Shown: positions 47,471-55,553 of the stretch, one piece after another
Layout of the letters: every line of letters starts with the position of its first letter
Numbering within the stretch: position 1 is the first letter of the stretch
Notes under the pieces: model-generated
Databases searched by the model: none
Seen by the model: the letters and a program-made list of their open reading frames with translations, nothing else
What the model was told of the DNA's origin: nothing
Assembly: GCA_022402525.1 (NCBI GenBank)
Contig: JAKRSB010000099.1
Location: 103,235-167,234, forward strand
Reading direction: 5' to 3'
From: Thermosynechococcaceae cyanobacterium MS004
GTDB lineage: Bacteria > Cyanobacteriota > Cyanobacteriia > Thermosynechococcales > Thermosynechococcaceae
DNA: 64,000 nt
Program-made: the position numbers and the translations under genes

Positions 47471-48520
47471 ATGCCTTATCATCTGGTTGCTTTTTTGATT
47501 TCTACACTGGTTGTCCTGTGGAGCACGCCAATCGTTAAAAAGATTGGTCTAAAAAGCGGCTATGTAGACCTTCCGGATCCGCGTAAAGTTCATAAAAAGC
47601 CCATGGTGCGACTAGGGGGCGTTTCAATCTTTATTGGAAACCTGAGCGCTTGGCTAGTGATCTGGATTTCTGGAGGTTTTAGCGAACTGCCCTCCACCTC
47701 TGGCTATGAACTTCTGGGCGTTGTGGGGGGTGGGTTTTGCTTTTTTGCCATTGGTCTCCTGGACGATTTGTTTACGCTGTCGCCGTTGTTAAGGCTGGTT
47801 CTCCAGATTGGGGTTGCCGTAACCGCTTGGCACTTGGGCGTGAGCATTGATTTCTTTACCATTCCGTTCTACGGGCTTGTCCAGCTCGGCTGGCTAAGCC
47901 TGCCGTTTACGGTCATCTGGCTGGTTGGGGTTGCCAATGCCATGAATTTCATGGATGGTCTCGACGGCTTGGCGGCTGGCATCGCTGGTATTGCGGCGGT
48001 CATTATGCTGGCGGTAAGTCTCTACATGAATCAGCCCGTGGCGGCGCTTTTGGCGGCGACGCTGGCAGGAGGAGCCCTAGGCTTTTTGCGATATAACTTT
48101 AACCCCGCCCAGATTTTTATGGGGGACGGGGGCGCTTACTTTATGGGCTATACCCTTGCGGCTTTGGGCATTGTTGGGCTGGTCAAGAGCGTGACAACGG
48201 TTGCAGTGGTGCTGCCCTTTATTATCTTGGCAGTTCCGATTCTGGATACTTCGACCGTTGTAATTGACCGCCTCAGCCGTGGAAAGTCGCCCTTCACTGC
48301 CGACAAACGTCACCTCCACCACCGTTTGCTCCAGGCGGGGCTTTCGCAGCGCAGCATTGTGCTGTTTATTTATTCGTTAGCGTTCTGGGTCGGCAGTATT
48401 GCCCTGACCTATGCGGGAGTCCCTGGGGGCAAAGCCTATGCAACAGGAGCTACCCTGCTGCTAGGGTATTCATCTTGGCAGGTCTGGCGGCGAATTTTAG
48501 AAAAACAAGAGGGGCCATAA
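47471..48520 (+). CDS. WecA/TagO-like undecaprenyl-phosphate sugar-1-phosphate transferase
   Basis: A 349-residue polytopic membrane protein (about ten to eleven transmembrane segments) of the MraY-like glycosyltransferase family 4. Catalytic and Mg-binding motifs are visible: GLLDDLFTL, NAMNFMDGLDGLAAG, IFMGDGGAYFMG and the cytoplasmic ADKRHLHHRLLQ. The family moves a sugar-1-phosphate from a UDP-sugar to undecaprenyl phosphate and begins synthesis of O-antigen-like or other surface polymers. The sugar specificity (GlcNAc in WecA/TagO) is not proven here. It follows glyA by about 290 bases in which I see no other feature. Confidence 0.9.
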   Translation: MPYHLVAFLISTLVVLWSTPIVKKIGLKSGYVDLPDPRKVHKKPMVRLGGVSIFIGNLSAWLVIWISGGFSELPSTSGYELLGVVGGGFCFFAIGLLDDLFTLSPLLRLVLQIGVAVTAWHLGVSIDFFTIPFYGLVQLGWLSLPFTVIWLVGVANAMNFMDGLDGLAAGIAGIAAVIMLAVSLYMNQPVAALLAATLAGGALGFLRYNFNPAQIFMGDGGAYFMGYTLAALGIVGLVKSVTTVAVVLPFIILAVPILDTSTVVIDRLSRGKSPFTADKRHLHHRLLQAGLSQRSIVLFIYSLAFWVGSIALTYAGVPGGKAYATGATLLLGYSSWQVWRRILEKQEGP

Positions 48521-48565
48521 GTTTCAAGTAGCTTCGAAACTTATGCTGGATTAAGGGCTCATGCT

Positions 48566-48591
48566 GGATTGAGCGCGATCGCGCTCAATCC
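48566..48591. terminator. Perfect 26-bp palindrome between convergent genes (bidirectional terminator)
   Basis: The sequence is identical to its reverse complement over 26 bases, with GCGATCGC (HIP1) at its exact centre and GGATTGAGC as outer arm. It lies between the ends of the WecA-like gene and acs and can fold in RNA from either strand; no T tract is present. Termination is inference. Confidence 0.6.
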
Positions 48592-48614
48592 AAATCCTGT
48601 TCTATCCCTTGACC

Positions 48615-50633
48615 CTAGGCGTCTTCCCGTAAGGCATCAAGGACAGATCGATCCTCTAGGGTAGAGGTATCTCCAGAGACTTCCTGGCCGCTCGCTAAGG
48701 TGCGCAGTAAGCGCCGCATTATTTTGCCGGAGCGGGTTTTGGGGAGGGCGTCCGCAAAACGAATATCGCTGGGACGGGCGATCGCCCCAATTTCAGCGAC
48801 CACATGCTGTTTCAGCTCGCTTTTAAGGGTGTCGCTGCCTCTGTAGGTGCCCTCTAGGGTGATAAAAGCCACGACGTCTTCCCCCTTTACCTCGTCAGGA
48901 CGACCCACTACAGCGGCTTCCGCCACTGCTGGATGGGATACTAGGGCCGACTCAATTTCCATTGTTCCGAGGCGATGGCCGGAGACGCTGATCACATCGT
49001 CCACGCGGCCCATGATCCAGAAGTAGCCGTCCTCATCCCGACGGGCCCCGTCCCCAGCAAAGTAAAGATATTGCCCGTCCTTGGGCGCAATATGCTCCCA
49101 GTAGGTGCGGCGGAAGCGATCGTCATCTCCGTAGACCGTGCGCAGCATACTTGGCCAGGGGTGCGTAATCACTAGGTAGCCCCCTTCGTTATCTGCGACT
49201 GGGTTGCCGTCTAGATCCACCACCTCGGCTAAGATTCCCGGAAAGGGTCGGGTGGCGGAACCGGGCTTTGTAGGGGTTGCCCCCGGCAGCGGCGTGATCA
49301 TAAAGCCGCCAGTTTCGGTCTGCCACCAGGTATCAACGATGGGGCAGCGCTCTTTGCCAATGACGGTGTGATACCACATCCAGGCTTCGGGGTTAATGGG
49401 TTCGCCTACGGTGCCTAAGATTCTTAAGGACGAAAGATTGCGCGCCTTGGGGTGTTGGTCGCCCATCTTAATGAAGGTGCGAATGGCGGTGGGGGCAGTA
49501 TAAAAAATCGTGACGCCGTACTTTTCAATCACGTCCCAAAAGCAGCCCGGATTGGAGGGGCGCGGAACGCCTTCATACATGACTGTGGTTGCGCCGTTGG
49601 ACAGGGGGCCGTACACAATATAGCTGTGCCCCGTAATCCAGCCCACATCAGCGGTACACCAGTAGATATCGGTGTCTTGGAGGTCAAAAGTCCACTGGGT
49701 GGTGACGTGGGTGTAGAGGTTGTAGCCAGCGGTGGTATGCACCACGCCCTTGGGCTTGCCCGTACTGCCGCTGGTGTAGAGAATAAACAGCATGTCTTCG
49801 CTGTTCATGGGCTCGGCTGGACAGTCGGCGGAAGCGTTGGTCTGGAGCTCGTGCCACCAGTGATCTCGCCCCGTCTCCATGATAATCGGCTCTTTGGTGC
49901 GCTGCACGACTAAGACATTCTGGACGGAGGGGGCGGCATTGTTGGCCAGGGCGTTATCCACCTGTTCTTTGAGGGCCACCACTTTATCTTTGCGGAAGCC
50001 ACCATCTGCTGTAATAACAAGCTTGGCTTGGGCATCCACGAGGCGATCGCGCAGGGCCTCTGCACTAAACCCGCCAAACACGACGCTATGGGGCGCACCA
50101 ATTCGCGCACAGGCCAGCATGGCGATCGCAGCTTCAGGGATCATGGGCATATAAATTCCCACGCGATCGCCCTTTTGTACCCCTAGCTCTTTGAGCACGT
50201 TCGCCATCTGGCAGACTTCACGGTGAAGCTGGGCGTAGGTGAGGGTGCGAGAGTCACCAGGTTCGCCCTCCCAGATCAGCGCGGCTTTATTTTTCCGCCA
50301 GGTCGTGAGGTGGCGGTCTAGACAGTTGTAGGAAATATTGATCTTGCCGCCCTCAAACCACTTAGCAAAGGGTGGCCGCCAGTCCAATACCTGTTTCCAA
50401 GGCTCAAACCAGTGAAGCTCCTGCTGCGCCAGCTCTCCCCAGAAGGCCGCAGGATCTGCTTTTGCCTTGGCATAAATAGCTTCATAGTCGCTAAAGGATT
50501 TGAACTTAGCCTGGGCAGCGAGTTCGGCAGGGGGCTGAAACAGCCGATCTTCGTGGAGGATGGATTCAATGGTGGGGGTTGAGCCGAGGTTGGAAGCGGG
50601 GGTTGAATCGGGGTTCGAGGTAGGGTTTGACAT
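48615..50633 (-). CDS. acs: Acetyl-CoA synthetase (AMP-forming)
   Basis: A 672-residue enzyme that makes acetyl-CoA from acetate, ATP and CoA. The adenylate motif [15 protein letters not shown], the segment [10 protein letters not shown], and the C-terminal [14 protein letters not shown] with the catalytic lysine that is a classical acetylation site are all intact. Length is standard apart from a 20-residue Ser/Pro/Asn-rich N-terminus made from a roughly 24-bp duplication. The ATPase gene at 50785-51564 lies upstream on the same strand, 151 bases away. Confidence 0.96.
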   Translation of the reverse strand: MSNPTSNPDSTPASNLGSTPTIESILHEDRLFQPPAELAAQAKFKSFSDYEAIYAKAKADPAAFWGELAQQELHWFEPWKQVLDWRPPFAKWFEGGKINISYNCLDRHLTTWRKNKAALIWEGEPGDSRTLTYAQLHREVCQMANVLKELGVQKGDRVGIYMPMIPEAAIAMLACARIGAPHSVVFGGFSAEALRDRLVDAQAKLVITADGGFRKDKVVALKEQVDNALANNAAPSVQNVLVVQRTKEPIIMETGRDHWWHELQTNASADCPAEPMNSEDMLFILYTSGSTGKPKGVVHTTAGYNLYTHVTTQWTFDLQDTDIYWCTADVGWITGHSYIVYGPLSNGATTVMYEGVPRPSNPGCFWDVIEKYGVTIFYTAPTAIRTFIKMGDQHPKARNLSSLRILGTVGEPINPEAWMWYHTVIGKERCPIVDTWWQTETGGFMITPLPGATPTKPGSATRPFPGILAEVVDLDGNPVADNEGGYLVITHPWPSMLRTVYGDDDRFRRTYWEHIAPKDGQYLYFAGDGARRDEDGYFWIMGRVDDVISVSGHRLGTMEIESALVSHPAVAEAAVVGRPDEVKGEDVVAFITLEGTYRGSDTLKSELKQHVVAEIGAIARPSDIRFADALPKTRSGKIMRRLLRTLASGQEVSGDTSTLEDRSVLDALREDA

Positions 50634-50784
50634 AGCCCAAAGTCATGCGCGCGATAGAGTCTGTTACTCAAGGTCGCATAAAACGAGTGCCAATGAGCTG
50701 AATGTTGGCATTTGTTAAAGTTGCTGTATCTAGACCCTGAAGGCGATTTTCGATGCTGCCATCTGTTGCTGTCTGGAAGTTTTG

Positions 50785-51564
50785 CTAGGCGGCGATCGCG
50801 GCAATCGCTTCTTTGCCGTGGGTGCGCATTAAGTCCATCAGCTCATCCCGATAGTCATGGAATTTGTTGTGGCGCTTCACCATTGCGGTGCGGTCGGGCA
50901 GATTGATGATCATTTCTTTGCGGACGGTGCCAGGTCGCGCCCCCAGGGCATAAATCCGGTTCGAGAGAAAGACCGCCTCTTCCACATCATGGGTGATCAT
51001 AAAAATCGTGATGTTGGTGCGCTGCCAGAGGTCAATCATGAATTCATGCATCGACTCCTTGGTGTGGATATCCAGCGCCCCAAAGGGTTCGTCCATCAGC
51101 AGAATTTTGGGTTCAGACGCCAAGGCACGGGCGATCGCCACCCGCTGCTTCATCCCGCCAGACAGCTCCTTGGGCAGCGCCTTAGCGAACTTTGTGAGAC
51201 CTACCACATTCAGGTAATAGCTGGCCTGTTCCCGCCGCTCCTTTTTAGGCACGCCCTGTAGCTTGAGGCCAAACTCCGTATTGCGCTGCACATTCATCCA
51301 GGGGTAGAGCGTATAGTGCTGAAACACCATGCCGCGATCAGGCCCTGGCCCCTCCACTCGCTTTCCGTCAATACGCACTTCTCCCGTGGTGGGTGCATCC
51401 AGACCTGCAATCTGGCGCAGCAGGGTCGATTTCCCCGACCCCGATGCCCCTACTGCGCAGATAAACTCGCCCTGGGCAATATCCATATCAATGTCTTTCA
51501 GCACCACGAGGGGGCCATTCTTTGTTGTGAAATGCTTATTCAGACCCTTAACTTGTAAAAACAT
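50785..51564 (-). CDS. NitT/TauT-family ABC transporter ATPase (NrtD/SsuB/TauB-like), orphan
   Basis: A 259-residue ATP-binding protein with Walker A GASGSGKST, signature LSGGMKQRVAIARA, Walker B ILLMDEPFGALD and switch MITHDVEEA. The segment GPGPDRGMVFQHYTLYPWMNV is typical of ATPases for nitrate, cyanate, taurine or sulfonate importers. Normally a permease and a binding protein lie next to it; here the upstream 650 bases hold no gene and the downstream gene is acs. It may serve a transporter encoded elsewhere or be what remains of an operon. Substrate cannot be assigned. Confidence 0.88.
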   Translation of the reverse strand: MFLQVKGLNKHFTTKNGPLVVLKDIDMDIAQGEFICAVGASGSGKSTLLRQIAGLDAPTTGEVRIDGKRVEGPGPDRGMVFQHYTLYPWMNVQRNTEFGLKLQGVPKKERREQASYYLNVVGLTKFAKALPKELSGGMKQRVAIARALASEPKILLMDEPFGALDIHTKESMHEFMIDLWQRTNITIFMITHDVEEAVFLSNRIYALGARPGTVRKEMIINLPDRTAMVKRHNKFHDYRDELMDLMRTHGKEAIAAIAA

Positions 51565-51891
51565 CGAGCGAGGCCTCTAGGGTGGGGAGCAGTAAATATG
51601 GATATTCCTACATTGGACGAGTCGTGAAATCGATTCTGTTAGTGGCGATACAAAAGTCTAGCTCAAGCATTTACCGAAGGGTTAGGTACACCGTCCAGTC
51701 AATATACAATCCAAAAGAAGCAGGCCTCAGCTCACGGATATGGATGTGAGCAGTGGCTCACTTGGGATTAGACAAAGCTCCCTGAAGTAACAAGCGACAG
51801 CCATCACAGCAGTGCTGTAACCGTTCGGTAGTGCGTCGAGATATAGTGGGCGAGGTAAAATGGGGGAAAGCTCTATTCTGCAATAGTGTCA
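51565..51891. other. Gene-free stretch upstream of the orphan ATPase gene
   Basis: About 330 bases without a gene. A small dyad GCTCAC...GTGAGC lies at about 51731-51750. The minus-strand promoter of the ATPase gene should lie close to 51600-51700. The minus-strand open frame at 51758-52036 has no similarity that I recognise and overlaps the relic described next. Confidence 0.4.
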
Positions 51892-52032
51892 ATGGAATGT
51901 CATCTGTGTGGTTGTTCCAGTCCCCATCAACAGGGCAAATCACCCAGCGGTCGTCAGCGATATTACGGTCATTTGTCGAAAAACAGCAGCAATGCTTTCC
52001 AGATGAAAGCAAACGGGATGCTGACATCGTAG
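51892..52032 (+). pseudogene. Relic of an IS1-family transposase N-terminus (InsA-like)
   Basis: A 46-codon frame beginning MECHLCGCSSPHQQGK and continuing SPSGRQRYYGHL. The order Cys-x-x-Cys, then G-K-S-x-x-G-x-Q-R-Y matches the N-terminal zinc finger of IS1 InsA (family pattern C-x2-C...NGKS..G.QRYLC..C). The second Cys pair is lost and the frame stops after 46 codons; no InsB part or inverted repeat was found. It fits a decayed insertion next to a tRNA. Confidence 0.4.
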
Positions 52033-52221
52033 ACAAAACAAGTTTGGGAAATTATGGGCATCAAGGAAAGTGACGATCAGACTGATCGTGAGCTACTTCA
52101 ACGGGATAGGTAGCATCGTCGTTTCAGTACCACGGCAGCGCAACGAGCGGGGTGGGCGGTCTGTCCCTGGACTTGGCATGACCTCATAACCTGTCCCGCA
52201 ATAATTTAATGCACTATCAAA

Positions 52222-52295
52222 TGGCTCAAGGCAGATTTGAACTGCCGACCTTGGGCTTATGAGTCCCCTGCTCTAACCAACTGAGCTACTGAGCC
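52222..52295 (-). tRNA. tRNA with CAU anticodon (elongator Met or Ile2)
   Basis: A 74-nt cloverleaf on the minus strand. The acceptor stem GGCTCAG/TTGAGCC, D arm GCTC/GAGC with GG in the loop, and T arm GGCAG-TTCAAAT-CTGCC are normal, and the discriminator base is A. The anticodon loop reads CTCATAA, so the anticodon is CAU. Initiator features are absent, so it is an elongator Met or, if lysidine-modified, an Ile2 tRNA; I cannot decide. The anticodon stem has three G-C pairs but two non-Watson-Crick positions (27-43 and 31-39). CCA is not encoded. Confidence 0.85.
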
Positions 52296-52444
52296 AAAAC
52301 TTGCGATACTTATTATGCCATGAACCACAGGATGATCGTCAACTTTTTAGGAAAGACGCGATCGCCTCCATCTAGCACTACCCTAGACTTAGCGATTGAT
52401 TCTTGGCAATTGATTCTTGACGATTGCTTAACGCCTGTGAGTTA

Positions 52445-52522
52445 GCGTTTAAAAAACTATCCGCTCTCAACGGCTAACAAAACCCTGGGCAAAGGCACAG
52501 AAATTTGTCTAGTTGAGAGCGG
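52445..52522 (-). terminator. Candidate terminator of the small minus-strand unit
   Basis: An exact 11-bp inverted repeat (CCGCTCTCAAC at 52461-52471 and GTTGAGAGCGG at 52512-52522) is followed on the minus strand by ATAGTTTTTT. The loop is about 40 bases, so it is longer than a typical terminator. Confidence 0.5.
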
Positions 52523-52608
52523 TCTAGCGGGTCTTCAAGATTGAACCTGACTGCCGGGGGAACTCCCGACGCAATTACGCCAAGCGACCTGTCGCTGGAT
52601 AATATTGG

Positions 52609-52680
52609 CTAGAGAACAGCCTCGGCACACAGTCGGCTTTGATCAATCTGACGACCCACGCGTTTACTACTGTCTGACAT
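52609..52680 (-). CDS. Possible small protein, 23 residues, with a full-length Shine-Dalgarno
   Basis: The frame encodes MSDSSKRVGRQIDQSRLCAEAVL. AGGAGGTGAT, complementary to the whole 3' end of 16S rRNA, lies at the ideal distance from this ATG; another in-frame ATG two codons upstream is too close to it. The peptide is hydrophilic and basic in its first half, with no membrane segment. Downstream on the same strand are two short hairpins (AGCGACAGGTCGCT and the GGGAGTTCCCCCGG region) and the candidate terminator at 52445-52522. I do not recognise the peptide. It could be a real small protein, a leader peptide, or part of a regulatory RNA. Confidence 0.4.
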   Translation of the reverse strand: MSDSSKRVGRQIDQSRLCAEAVL

Positions 52681-52743
52681 GGGCATCACCTCCTAAATTC
52701 CTGGACGGATTGAGAGAAACGTTATGTACGAACTGTCTTTTTG

Positions 52744-52774
52744 AAAGATAGCACAATTTTCAAAAATGGAATTT
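52744..52774. promoter_or_regulatory. Inverted repeat in front of the small minus-strand ORF
   Basis: TTTTTGAAA and TTTCAAAAA are separated by 11 bases, an exact 9-bp dyad about 70 bases upstream of the small ORF. It may be an operator or part of the promoter region; no clear -35/-10 pair could be fixed. Confidence 0.35.
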
Positions 52775-52794
52775 AGACAAAGTTTGCACAAAAA

Positions 52795-53022
52795 ACCGCC
52801 GTCAGGTCTTAGCGCGGCCTGTTCTCACCCGAATCTTCGGGTAGCCGCATCACTTCAGGCGAGTTACAGGCGCTAATGCCGGAGTTTAAAATCCAGACGG
52901 TAGACTGAAGGAAGCGAGAGTGTGTTTGGCCCAAAGGCAATACGCTAGAGGCCCCTCTGCTCAATCTTGCGGATTTGATTTGATCTTCTTAAAAACCTTT
53001 TAAAAACTTTTCAAAGTGCCCT
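52795..53022 (+). other. Possible structured 5' leader of the S4-domain gene
   Basis: A G+C-rich stretch of about 130 bases contains a strong hairpin ACCCGA-ATCT-TCGGGT (52836-52852 region) and further short pairings such as CCGTC with GACGG. It lies upstream of the photosystem II S4 gene and contrasts with the A+T-rich surroundings. I could not match it to a known riboswitch or RNA gene. Confidence 0.35.
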
Positions 53023-53802
53023 ATGTTGCCTAAAGCCGATCTCTTAAAGGGGATTGAAAATCTGGATCGCATTTCACGCGTTCTAGACCAAACCGATCAA
53101 GCCCTCAAAACCTGGGAGGTGGTTTGTACTGATTTTTTATCACCTCCAGAACTTGCTGAGGCTAAGACCGTTTTGGCTAAGCTGACAGAGGTTGACTGTT
53201 TGGCTTGGGGAGGCTATCCGCAGGCTGAGCGGCAGCGGCTTGCGATCGCTCGTTCTGAAATTCCCCTTGAGCCAGCGCAGGTTGAGCTAACGGCCCTGCG
53301 GATAGCCGGAAACTTTTTGTTTGACCCCGCCACGCACCGTGATTTTCTGGGGGCACTGCTCGGCACCGGCTTAGTGCGCGAAAAGGTAGGCGATATCTTA
53401 GTCCTTGGGGAGCGTGGTGCGCAAGCGATCGTCGTGCCAGAGCTGGCAGACTTTTTGGAGCAGGCCATGACCCAGGTGCGTACGGTTCCGGTCAAGGTGA
53501 CCACCATTCCCTTCGACGAACTTCAGGTACGGGAGCCGCGTAAAAAGGAGCTGGCTACGGTGGAAGCCTCTCTCCGGCTGGATGCGATCGCCTCGGCGGG
53601 GTTTGGCATGTCCCGCAGTAAGATGGTTGACCTCATTAGCGGTGGCGAGGTACGGGTGAACTGGAAAGAAATCTCCCAGCCCAGCCACGCCCTCAAGGAT
53701 GGCGACCTTGTGGCCATTCGCGGCAAGGGTCGCCTCACGGTTGGCGAAATTGTCGTCACTAAAAAAAATCGATACCGTGTCCAACTCACCCGACTGAGCT
53801 AA
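53023..53802 (+). CDS. Photosystem II S4-domain protein (YlmH-like RNA-binding protein)
   Basis: A 259-residue protein. The N-terminal two thirds match the YlmH-like region of the cyanobacterial and plastid family annotated as photosystem II S4 domain protein, and residues about 185-250 form the S4 RNA-binding domain (LRLDAIASAGFGMSRSKMVDLISGGEVRVNWKE). The name comes from phylogenetic distribution; a direct role in PSII is not established, and YlmH relatives in other bacteria act at ribosomes in quality control. The next gene also encodes an S4 protein and begins right after this stop codon. Confidence 0.88.
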   Translation: MLPKADLLKGIENLDRISRVLDQTDQALKTWEVVCTDFLSPPELAEAKTVLAKLTEVDCLAWGGYPQAERQRLAIARSEIPLEPAQVELTALRIAGNFLFDPATHRDFLGALLGTGLVREKVGDILVLGERGAQAIVVPELADFLEQAMTQVRTVPVKVTTIPFDELQVREPRKKELATVEASLRLDAIASAGFGMSRSKMVDLISGGEVRVNWKEISQPSHALKDGDLVAIRGKGRLTVGEIVVTKKNRYRVQLTRLS

Positions 53803-54135
53803 ATGATGGCTAATCTTCAATCTGTGAATGCTCAATCTGTAGACGCTCAATCTGTAGACGCTCAATCTGCAGGCTCCCAATCTGCAGACGCTCAATCTGT
53901 AGACTCCCAATCTACAAATTCGCCGCTATCTGTCCCTATTATTAAGCTGGATCAATTCCTGAAGCTACAGGGTCTAGCCACCACAGGCGGACAGGCTAAG
54001 CTCCTTATTCAAGATGGTTTTGTGGAGGTGAATGGGGTGCTGGAAACCCGTCGCGGCAGAAAGCTGACTCTGGGCGATCGCGTGTCTATTGAGGGCGAAA
54101 CCTATCCCGTTGATGCGTCAGTCTTTGATAGATAG
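53803..54135 (+). CDS. Small S4-domain RNA-binding protein with pentapeptide-repeat N-terminus
   Basis: A 110-residue protein whose start codon follows the preceding stop without a gap (TAAATG), so the two are probably translated together. Residues about 45-105 are an S4 domain (IIKLDQFLKLQGLATTGGQA, KLLIQDGFVEVNGVLETRRGRK) like YbcJ/YaaA-type proteins. The first 40 residues are seven copies of a pentapeptide QSxxx (QSVDA, QSADA and so on) encoded by a 15-bp tandem repeat, absent from normal members. ATG or a codon downstream of the repeat may be the ancestral start. Confidence 0.82.
   Translation: MMANLQSVNAQSVDAQSVDAQSAGSQSADAQSVDSQSTNSPLSVPIIKLDQFLKLQGLATTGGQAKLLIQDGFVEVNGVLETRRGRKLTLGDRVSIEGETYPVDASVFDR
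53818..53922 (+). repeat. Coding tandem repeat, 15 bp x 7
   Basis: Seven in-register units like CAATCTGTAGACGCT, encoding Q-S-x-x-x pentapeptides at the N-terminus of the small S4 protein. Confidence 0.92.
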
Positions 54136-54281
54136 AGTTTGGACGAGTAAAGCTTAGGGTAGGGGGGCAAATCCTGAGTGGGTAAGATCTGGATGGGTAA
54201 GATATCCTGAAAGTAAAGTTTTCTAAACGTCTACTCATTTTTCAGCTTTACTCCCCCATCTTTACCCCAAGCCCAAACCTC

Positions 54282-55475
54282 ATGGCCCAAAGCAACCCTT
54301 CCATCGTCATTCTGGGTGGCGGCTTCGGCGGCCTGTATACCGTCCTTCGCTTAAGCCAGTTTCCCTGGCCTCAGGGCCGACCGAGCATTACCCTGGTGGA
54401 TCAGCACAGCCGCTTTGTCTTTTTACCCCTACTGTACGAGCTTGTGACCCGCGAGCTAGAAACCTGGGAAATTGCGCCACCCTTTAGCAGCCTGTTGGCC
54501 AATACCTCCATTCAGTTTCGCCAAGATAGGGTAGAGCGTATCGACTTGGCGCAGCAGCAGGTCGCGCTTCATTCTGGCGAAACCCTAGACTATGGCTATC
54601 TTGTGTTGGCTTTGGGTGGCGAAACGCCCCTTGATCTGGTGCCTGGTGCTGCCGAGTATGCCGTCCCTTTCCGCAGTGTAGATGATGCCCATCGACTGAC
54701 TGCGCGCCTCAGCCAGCTTGAGACTTCGGCGCAAGAGAGTATCCGCGTGGTGGTGGCTGGCGCTGGCCCTAGCGGCGTGGAGCTGGCCTGTAAGCTGGCG
54801 GATCGTCTTGGCGATCGCGGCCGAATTCGTCTGATTGACCGCAACGACAGCATTTTGAAGCAGTCTCCAAGCTTTAACCGCACTAGTGCTCAAAAAGCCC
54901 TTGATAATCGCGGAATTTGGATTGATCTAGACACCGCGCTTAAGCAGGTCACGGCAGATTCTGTGGTGCTGAACTATAAAGGACAAGACGATACCATTGG
55001 GGCAGATCTTGTGCTGTGGACGGTCGGCAATGCGATCGCCCAGCCGATTCAGGATCTGCCCGTAGCCCATACAGCGGGGGGACGCATTCCCACCACCGCC
55101 ACCCTCCAGCTTGCCGAATATCCCCATATTTTTGCGCTGGGGGACGTGGCAGACAGCGTTGACGCTAATCAAGCTCAAGTCCCCGCCACCGCTCAAGCTG
55201 CGCTCCAGCAGTCTAGCTGCGCTGCCTGGAATATTTGGGCGCTGATTAATCACAGATCTCTCCTACCTTTTCGCTATACTCACCTTGGTGAAATGCTGAC
55301 CCTCGGCACCGAAACAGCCGCCTTGGCAGGCCTGGGCGTGACCCTAGACGGCCCCCTAGCTTCCGTTGCCCGACGGCTGGTCTACCTCACTCGGATGCCG
55401 ACCCTCGATCATCAAGTCAAGGTTGGACTGAACTGGGTTGTGAAGCCTTTCCTAGAGGCGCTACAGCCCAAATAG
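54282..55475 (+). CDS. Type II NAD(P)H dehydrogenase (NDH-2-like FAD oxidoreductase)
   Basis: A 397-residue single-subunit flavoprotein that passes electrons from NAD(P)H to quinone without pumping protons. The first dinucleotide fold begins IVILGGGFGGLYTVLRLSQ and binds FAD; the second at about 155-190 (IRVVVAGAGPSGVELACKLADRLGDRGRIRLID) binds NAD(P)H; the FAD-contacting region IFALGDVADS lies near 285. The last 50 residues contain a possible membrane-anchoring region. In cyanobacteria such proteins often act as redox sensors rather than main electron carriers. The gene stands alone. Confidence 0.9.
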   Translation: MAQSNPSIVILGGGFGGLYTVLRLSQFPWPQGRPSITLVDQHSRFVFLPLLYELVTRELETWEIAPPFSSLLANTSIQFRQDRVERIDLAQQQVALHSGETLDYGYLVLALGGETPLDLVPGAAEYAVPFRSVDDAHRLTARLSQLETSAQESIRVVVAGAGPSGVELACKLADRLGDRGRIRLIDRNDSILKQSPSFNRTSAQKALDNRGIWIDLDTALKQVTADSVVLNYKGQDDTIGADLVLWTVGNAIAQPIQDLPVAHTAGGRIPTTATLQLAEYPHIFALGDVADSVDANQAQVPATAQAALQQSSCAAWNIWALINHRSLLPFRYTHLGEMLTLGTETAALAGLGVTLDGPLASVARRLVYLTRMPTLDHQVKVGLNWVVKPFLEALQPK

Positions 55476-55553
55476 CTAAGCCATTAAGCTACTAAGACAT
55501 TAAGCCCCCAGACCCCAAACCCCCAAACCATTCAATCCTTATGGAAAGCGCTC

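Noticed and set aside
51758..52036. 92-codon minus-strand frame
   Set aside because: It overlaps the InsA-like relic on the plus strand and has no recognised similarity.
52681..52696. ATCACCTCCT as the 3' end of a 16S rRNA gene
   Set aside because: Only ten bases match and no other rRNA sequence is nearby; on the minus strand it is a ribosome-binding site.
52795..52930. Glutamine (glnA-type) riboswitch upstream of the S4 gene
   Set aside because: Some words look similar (ACGG..AG..GAAGGAA), but the required core and stems could not be fitted.
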